Positions 24,053 through 35,400 of a DNA stretch of 64,000 nucleotides are shown here, one piece after another. The translations under genes and the position numbers were made by a program. The stretch is taken from assembly GCA_002914805.1 (NCBI GenBank), contig JXTB01000337.1:65406-129405 (forward strand). Reading direction: 5' to 3'. Each line of letters opens with the position of its first letter. Positions within the stretch are counted from its first letter, which is position 1. The DNA is from Parasponia andersonii (lineage: Eukaryota; Streptophyta; Magnoliopsida; Rosales; Cannabaceae). The notes beneath the pieces are model-generated. The model searched no databases and was not told the origin of the DNA. It saw only the letters and a program-made list of their open reading frames with translations.

Positions 24053-25786
24053 CTATTCTAAAGCTTCTACGAGTGGTATATTGATATGCAGCTGCTTCAA
24101 AACCTGCAAAAATTTGTTGGATTGCTTGTCTTGCTGCTGCGTGTAGAGTCGTTGAGGAAAAGGTGGCAGTGGTTTGTTATTCTGCTTTTCTAGGTAGTCT
24201 TGCTGTAGTGATGCTATAGCAGATGTAGCTTTTTCAATAGTTTGCTTTTTTACATTTTCCACTCTATCTTCCTTATCCTTTTCTCCTTGGATTGAAGAGG
24301 GCTCTCTTAATTGTTTAAGCCTTAGCTCAGGCCCTTTCAGCTCTTTCCCACTCCTTAATGAGATCACTTTGCAATGCTCTTTATTCTCACACCTTGGATT
24401 TTCTGTATCACTTGGTAAAGAACCTTGAGGTCTGCTATTCAAGGTATTGGCTAACTGCCCCATTTGATTCTCCAAGTTTTTGAGTGAGGCTGCTTGGCTT
24501 TGAATCATTGCGGACTGATTCTGAATGATACTGTTATTTTTTGCCATATACTCCTTCAATAAAACTTCCATAGAGCTGGATCACTCTGGATATTGCTGTT
24601 TTTGATCCTGTTTTTGCAGTAGCAGATGATATTGGAAACCAGGTGGATGGGCTGGTCTATTTGGAGTTGTATATGAAGTAGCTCCTTGGTTGCTCCATGA
24701 AAAATTAAGGTGCTGCCTCTATCCTTGGTTGTAAGTGTTTGAAAATGGATTATTGTTCTTGTTATAGTTCCCCACATAACATACTGAAGCAGGGTTAGAT
24801 GGACAACTGTCAAATGAATGCCTCTCACCATAATAAACGCAAGAAATTGCAGCAGATTGCTCTGTATGTGCTCCAGTAGCCATATTCATAGATTTCAGGA
24901 TATTGGACAGCGATGAAACTTGAGCTGTCAAGGCTGTGACTGTATCAACATCATGAATTCCAGCAACACGCCTTCATGTAGTAACTCTTTCAGTCGGCCA
25001 TTGATAGTTATTATTGGCCATTCGCTCTAAAATCTTATAAGCATCATTATAGGATTTTGTAAGAAGAGCACCATTAACCGAAGCATCCACCATTGACCGA
25101 GTATGAACATTGAGGCCATTATAAAATGTCTCCATTTGGATCCAATGAGGGATTCCATGGCGTGGGCATTTTCTTAGCAATTCCTTAAACCACTCCTATG
25201 ATTCATATAAAGATTCCCCATCTGATTGCTGAAAAGAAGTAATATCATTTCGGAGCTTAGCATTTTTAGTTGGTGGGAAATATTTCATCAAAAATTTCTC
25301 CGCCAAGTTATTCCAAGTGGCCACCGAATCAGGGGGTATTGAGTTCAACCAAGCTCTCACTCTATCTCGTAAAGAATATAAGAATAGTTTCATCCTTAAA
25401 GCTTCATCTGTGACTCCTTGCAACTTGAATGAATCACACACTTCTATGAACAACTGGAGGTGAAGATGTGGATCCTCTGTTGGTACCTCACTGTATTGCC
25501 CCACAGTTTGGAGCATTTAAAATATCACTGGCTTCAATTCAAACTGAGGTGCTTGAATTTCGGGCCTAACAATGCCAGGATTAAGCCCATTGAGGATAGG
25601 AATAACATACTCTTTGATTGCTCTATTCCTGTCATCTGCCATTGCTGCAGCATTATTAGCACTAGCAACTTCAGCCATTCCTTTTACACTAGCTAACCCT
25701 TATTGTTGCTCCCTTCTCCTTGCTCGAAATGTTCTTTCAATCTCAGGATCTAAGGGCACCAACTCTTGTTCTCACTGATTATTCAT
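24053..25786 (-). pseudogene. Athila gag, degenerate
   Basis: One long frame from an ATG at 25786, interrupted by several nonsense codons. The capsid-like part (about 25516-24974) has MKLFLYSLRDRVRAWLNSIP and FLMKYFPPTKNAKLR. It is followed by a spacer and a zinc-knuckle region SCVYYGERHSFDSCPSNP near 24850-24780. One Cys position of the knuckle is Tyr (CVYYG rather than CVYCG). The tail (24571-24053) has SLKNLENQMGQLANTLNSRP, typical of Athila gag, then leads into protease. It would have been the structural protein of the intracellular particle. Confidence 0.88.
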
Positions 25787-25895
25787 ATAAAAAGTATACG
25801 CTCCTGCAAGACAACCGCTCAAAAAGATAAAGAACAAAAACAAACTATGGCAAGAAAAACAAATTAATTTCTACAAATAACTTTAGTTTTCTCAA

Positions 25896-25913
25896 TCTCC
25901 GGTAACGGCATCA
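25896..25913 (-). promoter_or_regulatory. Athila primer binding site
   Basis: Minus strand TGATGCCGTTACCGGAGA, close to the clade standard TGGCGCCGTTGCCGGGGA that pairs with the 3' end of tRNA-Asp. It lies about 6 bases inside the LTR end GCAACA. Its position sets the inner end of the 5' LTR at about 25920 rather than at 26450. Confidence 0.85.
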
Positions 25914-25919
25914 AAAACT

Positions 25920-27377
25920 TGTTGCGAATTTTATAATTGCTACGCAAGTGCACATGTCGAATAAGTAATACAGTAGTAAGTTAAATATCCACAGGAATTG
26001 CTTGCCAAGTTATTTGTAAACACTAAATGTCAAACGAGATAGTTTTAAGGAATAAGAAACAGAGATTTGCAAGTAAATGGTAGAAACTAAAGAATGCAGA
26101 TAAAAATATAAATCCCTAACTGAAAATAACGCGAAGTATCAATTAAATGTCAACCAGTGATGGGTTTAAACTGGGATTATTGAATCCTCCTCAGTTGTAA
26201 ATCTGGGTTTAATTGCTATAGCAACGCTTATGGCAAAATCACTCCAGTAAACTGAAAATTCAATCAGCACATAATAATCTTCCGAATTTATTATGTTTTA
26301 AGTTCTTCAAACCAGATTTACATATTCCTATGCTAACCCAAGTCTTGAAACACCATTTATAGCATCAATTTCCATTAGGTTATACATGGCAACAATATAT
26401 TCCTATACCATTACTAATTCAAAGATCTTCTAAGAAGATGAGTGAAATATGCATCATTCAAGTTAGATCCAATTAAGATTAATCTTTCCAACTTTATTCC
26501 TAATATATTTATCCTGAAGATTGGTAGCCAAGCAATAATAGGAATTAGTAACTAAGCTCACTTGAATGAACTAGAGAAAATTTCCATAAACATCAAAACA
26601 ACACTTAACCAGTCATTACAACCTTAGATTCATCATAATCTCAGCTAAGAAAAGCTTAGCTCATGTTCTGGGGCTCAAAAATCATCAGTCCAAAGTATTC
26701 CATAGATTACAAAAAATCCAAGAAAGAGAGAAAATTAAACACAAAGAAGTTTAAAAAGGTAAGGAAAAGTCTAACTAGATAATAGTAATTGGAGCTCCCT
26801 GCTGCTAGTACTCCCTCTCCTTCACCCGTTCTTCTTTGTACTATCCTCCTCTCTTTCTTTCCTTTTCCGTATTTTGCTCCCTGCTCAGCCACCACACCCC
26901 TCTCCTTACAGTACATTTTCCTTTTTATATTAGAGTAGGTAAGATACCCTAACACACATGTCAGCCAAATATGGAGTAAGAACCACTTTTGCTTCATTTT
27001 CCCTTAGTTGACATTTAATATTAGCTGTCAGCACTAGTTGTGCGTAAAAGATGCCAGCTGGAAAAAGAATTCTGCTGTTTAGTATTTCTCCGGCGCGTTG
27101 CTGCAGTAAAGTTACTCCTAGCCTTGACTTAAATTCAGCCTTCCTTCAAAAATACTGCCATTTAAATTCATCAGAACTCAAGTCCTAAATTCAGTAATTC
27201 TACTAAAAATTAACAGAAATAAAATAGATATTGACTGTATTAGATTTTTAATATCAGAAACACCACAGACCAAAATAAAATAAAGAAAAACACCTAAAAT
27301 AGATAATTTTATCTTTTAAAACAATTATCATAAGACTCAAAAACATACCAAATAACTCTATTTTCATAGAGTTATCA
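25920..27377 (-). repeat. Athila 5' LTR, full length
   Basis: About 1458 bp from TGATAAC (27377 on the minus strand) to GCAACA (25920). Only the first 928 bp of it (27377-26450) has a partner at 16668-17591. Short frames in it (for example 26997-26707) are mirrored in the other LTR and are not genes. Confidence 0.82.
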
Positions 27378-28246
27378 ACATATCTTATAGAATCAGTACA
27401 ATTATATTACTTTGAATCTAATGTGTGGAAAACTTCACTTCCTTGAAAATTATATTTAATTGATCATATCATGCTTATGTCTTTCGTGAACTTTGCATGG
27501 AATAATACAAATTACTAGAATAGATATAAATATATAGAAAAACATCTTGTATTTATTATTATTCTTATGATGCAGTTAAAATTAATCTTTACTTACCCTG
27601 TGTCCAATAGAAAATATAGTGAAAAAGGTAGGTATCCTCTGTAGTAAGGTGTACAGAAAACTTGATATGAATTTCATTACTAAAATGATCACTGCAAAGT
27701 AAAATACTTAAAGAAAAATGACTACAAGACTGAAATCACAACTTTCATAAAAATTAGAAAACTTAATCATAAAATAACCTGAAAGCATACAAGTCATTTG
27801 ACATACATTGTAGCCAATACCTAGTATTGAAAACTGATCAAAATCATCAAAACATAAATGTTAGTTGTTTAGTACAAAAATGATCCAAAATGACACATAA
27901 TTTTGTAAAAATTAGTTCATTTGCTTCTAAATAGTACCATTTGAATATAGAAATATTTGGATAGCATCTCTCCTATTTTTAGGACACTTCTATATCTTTT
28001 GCATCATGGTTTAAGACCTGCAAGAAAAATTGACAAGCCGATTCCCATATATACACATCAAAGAAGATTGTTTAGAATAACTTAAATGCACTTGAATTCC
28101 TTTCAATTTGGACAAAGTTTAAAACTACTTTTATACTTATATATTATTGCAACCAGCAAACAAATGAGTGTAATATATAATAGGATCAATAAAATATACA
28201 CTCTAAGTTTAGAAAATCAGATAATAAATATAGGAAACTTAATATG
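27378..28246. other. Intergenic DNA, no gene seen
   Basis: AT-rich sequence directly outside the Athila 5' LTR. No reading frame or recognised repeat. Confidence 0.45.
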
Positions 28247-28261
28247 CTATATATGAAAATA

Positions 28262-28425
28262 GTTTTTTTTTTATAAAAAAAGTGGAGCTTAACTAATGAC
28301 TACCACTTACTACAAATTTAAAGGAAAATAACACACACACTCTATTAAGGTTTAAACCCCTAACCCCCCCAAACTCACACACACATCCCTCAAGCCTTGG
28401 ACCAACCTAGCTAGCCCCAGTTGGC
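28262..28425 (-). mobile_element. tRNA-derived SINE with 15-bp target duplication
   Basis: A 164-bp element flanked by the perfect direct repeat CTATATATGAAAATA at 28247-28261 and 28426-28440. Read on the minus strand, it has an A-box-like TAGCTAGGTTGG about 11 bases from its start and a B-box-like GGTTTAAACC further in, then a body ending in an A-rich tail. Related copies lie at 10531-10662, 44300-44410 and 47230-47390. Length, internal RNA polymerase III boxes, tail and long target duplication together fit a plant SINE moved by LINE enzymes. It codes for no protein. Confidence 0.82.
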
Positions 28426-28440
28426 CTATATATGAAAATA

Positions 28441-30250
28441 CTTAAATCCATAAATAGCAAACTTAGGATTTTAGGTGCAATTTTAATTAACAACTAAAAT
28501 TATATATCCATGGTAACATATTAGGGTTCATAAGTCCTTTATTACTCATATAAGGGTCGTGGTTTAAGAGCTAAATAAAAGAAATTAACTACAAATTTAA
28601 AGTCCTACATAAAGCTCCCCTTGATTAGTTTAGGCTCTTGCTGAAGTTATTGCCTTCTACATCCATCTAACATATATCTAAAGCTTAAAAATGGATAATA
28701 GAATTCAAGAGAACCTAAGAAAATTTTAAGTTGTAGTAAGTAGAGAATTTCAATTAAAAAATAATACTAAAGAAAAAGAATTAGTGGACTCATCTTAACT
28801 AGTTTGGACCTATCTTATTTTCTAGAGTTCCAACTTGAGTTCTACCACTTAAAAACTTTTGGATATGGCTAAGAAGAGTTAAGAGATGGCTAGGAACTGG
28901 CCGGAAAGTTTTAGGTCATGGTTGAAGTTAAAGGACAAGGAAATAATCAGATTTGCTCTAGAGACCACCTTTCATGAATAAGAAATGGCATTAGTAAACT
29001 TCCGATGGGTATTTTGGTCATTTGACACCAAAACCTTCTATGTGTCTAGTTCTAAAACTCCTTTGAATATCTCATCACATTTCTAGCTATTCTTATATAC
29101 CTAAGAGTAGACTAAAATAATGAAACCTAGCTTAAATGGTGAAATCTAGTCATATTTTGACTTAGGATCTTATGTGATCAATCTTATTGTAACTTGGTGC
29201 AACTTAGCTCTATTACCAATCATTTATCATAGAAATAAGTCTATTAGATTTCAATTAATAATGCAAATAAGTTATCAATGCCTAATTATTAGAATACATA
29301 AAAAATAAAACTATATGATTAAGCTGATTCTAAGCTAGTTTAGTGCAATAAAATGCAATTCAGTACATTGAATGCCACCTCGTGCTTACTTATAACTGAT
29401 ATTTTGAAAAATACTAGAAATGAGTTCTAGACATTAAATAAAAGATATCTGACATGTTAAACGTACTGTGAATTTGATTCCGAAAAGCGTAAAAAATCTA
29501 TTTTATCGAAAGCCAAATTATCAATAAATATAAATTTCATGCATATGCACGTGATATTGTATTCATAAATATATTCTTTATTTCTTTTATACATCAAGCA
29601 CGCTCTCTCTCTCTGAGGGTATTGAGACTTTACGCTGTATGTGAGTATTTCGACAAATATTAGTATAATAATATAGATCGAAAGTATTTAACAATAAGGA
29701 ATGAGCAATTTACCATAATATTAATATTCGTTATTTGAAATGTCTATTATACAATATAAATATGTTTATTATTAGCTTATTATATACGTGAGAATCTTGG
29801 ACATCACATTATGTAGTTATATCTTATTACACATTAATTTTGTTTATTACATAATAGAAATTCCATAAATATAGAACTGTATAATTAGTTAACGAAAAAA
29901 CAAGGTCAAAATATTTGTTTATTAGCAACATTATAAAATTTAAACGTAAAAGATAAATCAATAACATATTAAAAATAAATTAAAATCTATAAAAAAGGAG
30001 CCTATTAAAAGTTAACACTAGCATTCTGATTAACGTGGTTTGACAAAAATTTGAAACAAGCAATTTTACACTATAATTTTATAGAAGAAATTAAACTCCT
30101 AACACACAATGTGAAGATAAGTAACCATATCGAATTAGCAGTAAAATGTGAGCTTGGTAGCTTCTTTTGTTATGAGATTTTGTATGCTTCTAATTACTTC
30201 TAAAGAAAGAGAAAGTGATTAGATTTTTTTCTCTTCTATTTTGCATTTAT
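28441..30250. other. Intergenic DNA, no gene seen
   Basis: No supportable gene. A CT microsatellite lies at about 29600-29615. The stretch at about 28560-29260 is less repetitive in base use and could be an old transposon remnant, but nothing identifies it. Confidence 0.4.
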
Positions 30251-30255
30251 GCTTG

Positions 30256-31093
30256 TGTGGGACCCATTCCCAAGTCATGCACCACGTAGACGATTAAGTG
30301 GCAGAACAGGTCACCAACGGAGCCCACCGTCTGACATGTGTCAAGAATGATTAGCTAAAGGTCACGCAGGTCACACGTGATATCACAATCGGCCGTTGGG
30401 CCGTCCGAGATTAGGGCCGGGCCCATCGCTGACCCTGAGCAAGCTCGGCCTAGTCCGACCCTTACCACGACAGCTGGGGGGTCGGAAGCCCCAAAGGTCT
30501 TCCGCCAAAATACGATAGAAAGTAATTCGCAACTCCAGACCCAGACAGAGCATTTAATGTGGCCCTGAGTAGGCGTGCGTAGGGGAGGGGGGGCAAGCTG
30601 TCCTGACAAAACGGCGATTTGACCAAATCTCACCCCTGACAGATTCAAGCCATAGGAGGCGGCGGAAACCAGGCTACAGCGATACAGAGGTGATCACGGT
30701 AATCTCGGCCCGTGATCCCTGAGAAACATTCTGGGGAAAAAGGTAATCAGTCCTGAGATTGAGAACCGAGTGGTTCACAATCTCAGGACTACATATATAT
30801 GAGCCATACATTCCTGAGAGGGGTATGTACGCTTACAAAAAAGAAGTATATATAAAAAAGCTTATGAGCAAGAAAGAAACATATGCTCATATAGAACTCA
30901 TTCCTTGCTACCCAAAATCAAAGACTAAACACTGACTTAAGCATCGGAGAGTCTTTGCAGGTGGCCACCCCGCCTCTCTGACCCTGCCTGAAGTTCAGAG
31001 CACTTTAGGAAAGCGAGGACACGTGGACAGTTGGAGAACACAGCATCAGCGGTTCAGAGACACGTGGACGACTGGTGAGAAACCGCTCCAACA
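30256..31093 (+). repeat. Tat element 5' LTR
   Basis: Starts TGTGGGACCC and ends GCTCCAACA; 838 bp. A strong TATA-like TATATATAAAAAA lies at about 30847-30859 and is conserved in the other LTR (about 43789-43799), so it is the likely promoter of the sense transcript. Confidence 0.94.
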
Positions 31094-31096
31094 GTT

Positions 31097-31113
31097 TGGC
31101 ACCGTCTGTGGGA
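31097..31113 (+). promoter_or_regulatory. Tat element primer binding site
   Basis: TGGCACCGTCTGTGGGA begins three bases after the LTR end. The wording is the usual PBS of Tat-group elements (TGGCGCCGTCTGTGGGA) with one change. Confidence 0.88.
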
Positions 31114-31182
31114 AAAAGGTTGAGCGTGAGAAAAAGAGTAGAAGACTCAGATCGCGTTTTCTCCAAACAAAAAGCCATACAA

Positions 31183-32595
31183 TGTCTGATGGCACCCTCA
31201 AGGATGACAACCAGGAGCACACGTCCCGATGCCGAAGAGAGCTCCCAAGAAGCACGACTAGATATGGAGCAGAAGCTGGATCAGATGCTTGCCGCCCTTG
31301 CGGAAGCAAACCGGAAGGCAGACATGGCCCACAAAGCCGTCTTGGGTTTAAGGGATGAAGTCGCAGAGGTGCGCAGAGATAACGCCCACCTCGAGGGGTT
31401 GCTGGCAAGCGAAGACAGGACCCAGCGGAGAGAAGATTTTGACGAAGAGGTCCAGTAAGAATTCGGAAGTCAACCGCGAGGAGAAGCTCCCGCACCCTCC
31501 GGGTCGTGTATGCAGGGGGAACATCAAAGCCAGTCGAGACCCCTCCAAACCAGGGGTGCAATGGGCGGAAGACGCCATGGAAGCCCAGGAGGTACGCCTC
31601 CCGACTGGAAGCAAGAGATGATGGCGGAGTTGGGTAAGAGACTCGAGGGCCATCATAGCCAGACCCCTGATGATTTGGCATAGCAAACTGTGCGAGGGAT
31701 CAACCAGACGGCCTTTGCCGACTGGATCCAGATGGAGCCCAGGCCGAGGGACTTCACGACCCCGAACTTCAGGCCGTTCGAGGGGAAAACGGACCCCCTT
31801 AACCACATATACCACTTTCAGCAGAAGATGGCTTTGGAAACCAGGGATGAGGCCGTGATCTGTAAAGTCTTCTCTACGACCCTAGCGAGACCAGCCGTGC
31901 TGTGGTTCAAGCAACTTCCGGAAAAATCCATAAACGGGTTTGAAGATTTCTGCAAACTTTTCTTGAAGCAGTACACGGGTGTAAGTACAGCAAAAAACCA
32001 TGCGAGACCTGGACCAGTTAGAGCAGGCCACAGATGAGTCTCCGCGAAAGTACCTCTCACGTTTCCTCGAGGTAATGTCCCAGGTCTATAACGCCGACTC
32101 GGTCCAAGCCGCAGGCTCATTCGTCAGGAGCCTGCAACCAGGACCAATGCTATCGGACCACCTCCTTTTGAATCTCCTGTACGATATGGCAGATGTCCAG
32201 GCGAAGTCGGAGGGGGTCTTCAAGGTGTTGGAAAGCTACCAGAAGGTGCCCAAGACCTCCGCCGCGATAACAACAACACCGGTACAAACCCCGGCTCCGC
32301 AAGGGGTGAAGAGACCCCCACCGGGCCAAGGGCTGGCTCCGAAGCAAGAAGCCCCCATCTGAGATAGTCAGGAAGGTGGCAAGAGGAGGAAGACGTCCCA
32401 TGACCCTCTGCCGAAGTATGAGCTCAACACACCGATCGACGTGATCTACCTCCAAAACAAGGACATGGGCATTTTCAAGGACCCACCCAAATCTCGCGTC
32501 CCAGAGCATATGAAGAACATGAATAGGTATTGCGAGTTCCACAAAGACTTTAGGCACGACACTGTCCACTACTGCAACCTTTATGCTCAGTCATA
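31183..32595 (+). pseudogene. Tat gag, degenerate
   Basis: Reading starts near 31189 (MAPSRMTTRSTRPDAEE), with a coiled-coil-like N-terminus rich in A, E, K and R. The retrotransposon gag core is at about 31690-31980: FRPFEGKTDPLNHIYHF, VFSTTLARPAVLWFKQLP and FEDFCKLFLKQY. It then shifts frame near 31985 and continues at 32000 with MRDLDQLEQATDESPRKY. Stops lie near 31456 and 31681. A zinc-binding-like end, NRYCEFHKDFRHDTVHYCN, is at about 32522-32580. It would have been the particle protein. Confidence 0.87.
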
Positions 32596-32849
32596 ATGGC
32601 GATCCACACCGGCAGGTTGAATCAGTACATGAAAACCGACGGAACCCAGCCGCTAGAAGACGTCACCAGGCCTGAAAAAGGGAAGCAGACCCAAGCCTCT
32701 GGGTCAGGAGAGCAGACCCTGAGGATAGTGCCGACCATTGTGGGTAGGCTAGAGCAGACTCAGGATCAAGAGGAGAAGGAAAAGTGCCTCAAAAGAGCTG
32801 AAGGTAGGGTGAAGCGCCTGAGGGGGATGTGCCATTCCGTCAACCATTT

Positions 32850-33345
32850 GATGTAAGGGGAAAGCTGCACCTTTACCGCCCCCATCGTTTTCACCCAGCA
32901 AGATTTAACTACGGTGCGCCAGCCTCATGACGACCCCTTGGTGATTAAATTGCAGATCTGCTCCATATTGGTCGAAAGGGTTCTGGTCGACGGTGGAAGC
33001 AGCGTCGATATCCTGTTCCTCAGCACATTCGAGAATATAGGTCTGGATCGAAGCACACTCAGGCCGACTTGTCAGCCGCTGTTCGCTTTCGACAGCACGA
33101 GGGTCAACCCTTTGGGCATTGTAACCCTGAATGTCTGCGCTGCAGAGAGATGCTTGGACGTGGATTTCGTCGTCATTAACTGCCAGTCCTCCTTCAATAT
33201 CATCATGGGAAGGGGATGGATCCACACAAAGGACAGAACCTATACGATAGACATCAAAGGAGACCTGGCCTCTGCAAGAAAGTGCTTTTCAACTGCCCTG
33301 AGGGGAGTCGACGCGAATGCAAGCGCATCGACTAGGGACGAATAG
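32850..33345 (+). pseudogene. Tat aspartic protease
   Basis: Retropepsin-like domain with the active-site phrase VLVDGGSSVDILFLST; the Asp is present. It continues with NIIMGRGWIHTKDRTYTIDI. The frame 32914-33345 is open, but a stop at about 33343 and others before RT separate it from the rest of pol. Confidence 0.85.
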
Positions 33346-34254
33346 CAATCAAAGGATCGCCTGCCAGCGTATATGAAACGAATCGAAGAAGAGTCTGACG
33401 GCCCGGAATCCACGATCGAGGAGCTGGTAGCGGTCCCATTGAAAGAGGCAGAGCCGGCGAGGGTAGTTCTACTCGGGGCCCTATTACTCGAGGAGTAGAA
33501 GAACGAAATGTTGGGATTCCTGAAGTGAAACGAGGACATCTTTGCGTGGTCCCATGACGACATGCCTGGGATAGACCTCGCACACACCTACCACTGGCTG
33601 AACATAGATCCCAATTTCCCATCAGTCAGGCAGAAGCCCCGAAGGTTCGTACCAGAGAAAAACAGGGCGATCAACAAAGAGGTAGAGAAGCTACTGGAGA
33701 ATGGTCTGATTAGGGAATGCGTGTACCCGAATTGGGTCTCCAACCCGGTAGTGGTGAAGAAGAAAAATGGCGACGACTGTATTTGTATAGACTTCACCAA
33801 CTTGAACAAGGTCTGCCTGAAGGATAGCTTCCCCCTACCAAGAATCGACCAAATGGTAGATGCGACGGTGGGATTCAACAGAATGAACTTTTTGGATGCC
33901 TATTCTGGGTACAACCAGATCCCCCTGTACGCAGAAGACCAGATCCATATGGCTTTTATCATGGAGCGGGGTCTGTACTGCTACAGGCGTATGCCATTTG
34001 GCCTGAAGAATGCAGGGGCAACCTACCAAAGGTTCATGAATAAAATATTCGCCAGGCTTCTAGGGAAGACAATGGAGGTCTACATCGATAATATGGTCGT
34101 GAAGAGCAGAGAAGATTCAGACCATCTGAGGTACCTAGACGAATGTTTTCAGATTCTGAGGCAATATCATATGCGTCTGAATCCCAAAAAATGTGCGTTT
34201 GGGGGTATCCTCTGGGTAATTCCTAGGGCATATCGTGAGCAGGAGGGGTATTGA
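33346..34254 (+). pseudogene. Tat reverse transcriptase, YIDN active site
   Basis: An open stretch of 230 codons (33562-34254), preceded by a linker with stops near 33496 and 33526. Motifs: NWVSNPVVVKKKNGDDCICI, LKDSFPLPRIDQMVDATVG, FLDAYSGYNQIPL and YRRMPFGLKNAGATYQRFMN. The active-site box is VYIDNMVVKS: the second Asp of YxDD is Asn (AAT at 34090-34092), which should abolish polymerase activity. After 34250 the frame shifts. Confidence 0.92.
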
Positions 34255-34261
34255 GGCAAAT

Positions 34262-34883
34262 CCGACCCAGCTGACCTCGATCGCGAATGTGCAGAGACCC
34301 TCGACCATTCAGGAGGTCCAATGCCTGGCTGGGAAGATAGCCGCTCTCAGCCGATTCGTCTCCAAACTGTCCGATCGATGCAAACCTTTCTTCTAATGCT
34401 TGAGGAAAAGCTTTACTGTCATTTGGGGGGAGGAACAGGACAGGGCACTGACAGATCTCAAGCTGTATCTGAGTCACCCACCTATCCTGGCTTTTCCGGC
34501 AGAGGGGGAGCACCTGTACGCCTATTTAGCGATGTCTGAGGTAGCGATCAGCACCGTACTGTTCATCGAGGAAGACGGCAAACAGAAACCGGTATTTTAT
34601 ATAAGCCGCATGCTCCTGAATGCCGAGATGCGATATAGTATGGCAGAAAAGCTGGTCCTTGCTCTGGTCAGTGCTAAAAAGAAACTCCGGCAGTACTTTG
34701 AGGCACACTCGGTCACTGTGTATACGGATTTCCCTATCCGTCAAATTTTGGCCAAGCTAGACTTGTCGGGACGACTGACCAAATGGGCCATCAAGCTGGG
34801 AATATATGATAGACTTGTCGGGACGACTGACCAAATGGGCCATCAAGCTGGGAATATATGATATCGAGTATCGGCCTTGAGCA
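34262..34883 (+). pseudogene. Tat first RNase H domain, frameshifted
   Basis: Best frame 34400-34861: LYLSHPPILAFPAEGEHLYA, then YLAMSEVAISTVL where a catalytic Asp would be expected, then KPVFYISRMLLNAEMRYS and VTVYTDFPIRQIL. The missing Asp fits the general view that the first RNase H of Tat elements is a degenerate connection domain. A 52-bp tandem duplication (34758-34809 and 34810-34861) breaks the frame. Confidence 0.8.
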
Positions 34884-35400
34884 GTGAAGAAAGGGCAGGT
34901 CATGGCGGATTTTCTGGTGGAAATCGAATCCTTCAGCGAGCAGCATAACCCGCGTCAGATGCCTCAACTGCGCCCCCCTTCAGCCTGGACGCTCCACACC
35001 GACGGATCCATGAATGCCTCAGGGTCAAGTATCAGGATAGTCTTGCAGACCCCGACGGGTCTCAGAATTGAGAAGGCGTTCAGGCTCGGTTTCCAGACGA
35101 CTAACAATGAGGCGGAGTACGTGGCACTGCTGTAGGGCCTTGAGCTAGAACTGCACTTCAGAATGGAGGACATCGCAGTAAAGACTGACTCACAGTTGAT
35201 CGCGGGTCAGGTCAGGGGAGACTTCGAAGTAAAAGAACCGAGGTTGCACAGGTACAGCTCCAAGGTAATGGGAGCAAAAGCTCGCTTTGGCAATTTCAAT
35301 ATCGAACCAATCCCAAGGGAGATGAACCAGAGGGCCGACGAGCTAGCTAAGAATGCGTCAACCGGGGGTACGGCTGGAAGCATAGAAGTTCTCTTAGAAG
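34884..35400 (+). pseudogene. Second, archaeal-type RNase H (aRNH) of Tat
   Basis: An extra RNase H between the first RNase H and integrase. Acidic catalytic positions are visible: D in LHTDGSMNASGS, E in TTNNEAEYVALL, D in VKTDSQLIAGQVRG and D in MNQRADELAKNAS. One stop at 35133-35135 interrupts it. A second RNase H of this kind is a known mark of the plant Tat lineage, so this domain helps to classify the element. It would remove genomic RNA during reverse transcription. Confidence 0.85.

Larger units (their letters stand above)
16668..27377 (-). mobile_element. Athila-lineage Ty3/gypsy retrotransposon, decayed
   Basis: A minus-strand LTR retrotransposon of about 10.7 kb. Read on the minus strand, the order is 5' LTR (25920-27377), primer binding site, gag, protease, reverse transcriptase, RNase H, integrase, a post-pol reading frame, polypurine tract, and a truncated 3' LTR (16668-17591). 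The gag zinc-knuckle region (SCVYYGERHSFDSCPSNP), the protease phrase LGASINLMP and the PBS wording are those of the plant Athila clade. The LTR outer end begins TGATAAC on the minus strand. Many stops and a frameshift mean it cannot encode its proteins. The shared LTR parts differ by about 6% (hand count of about 58 in 924). No target duplication can be tested, because the 3' end is missing. Confidence 0.93.
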
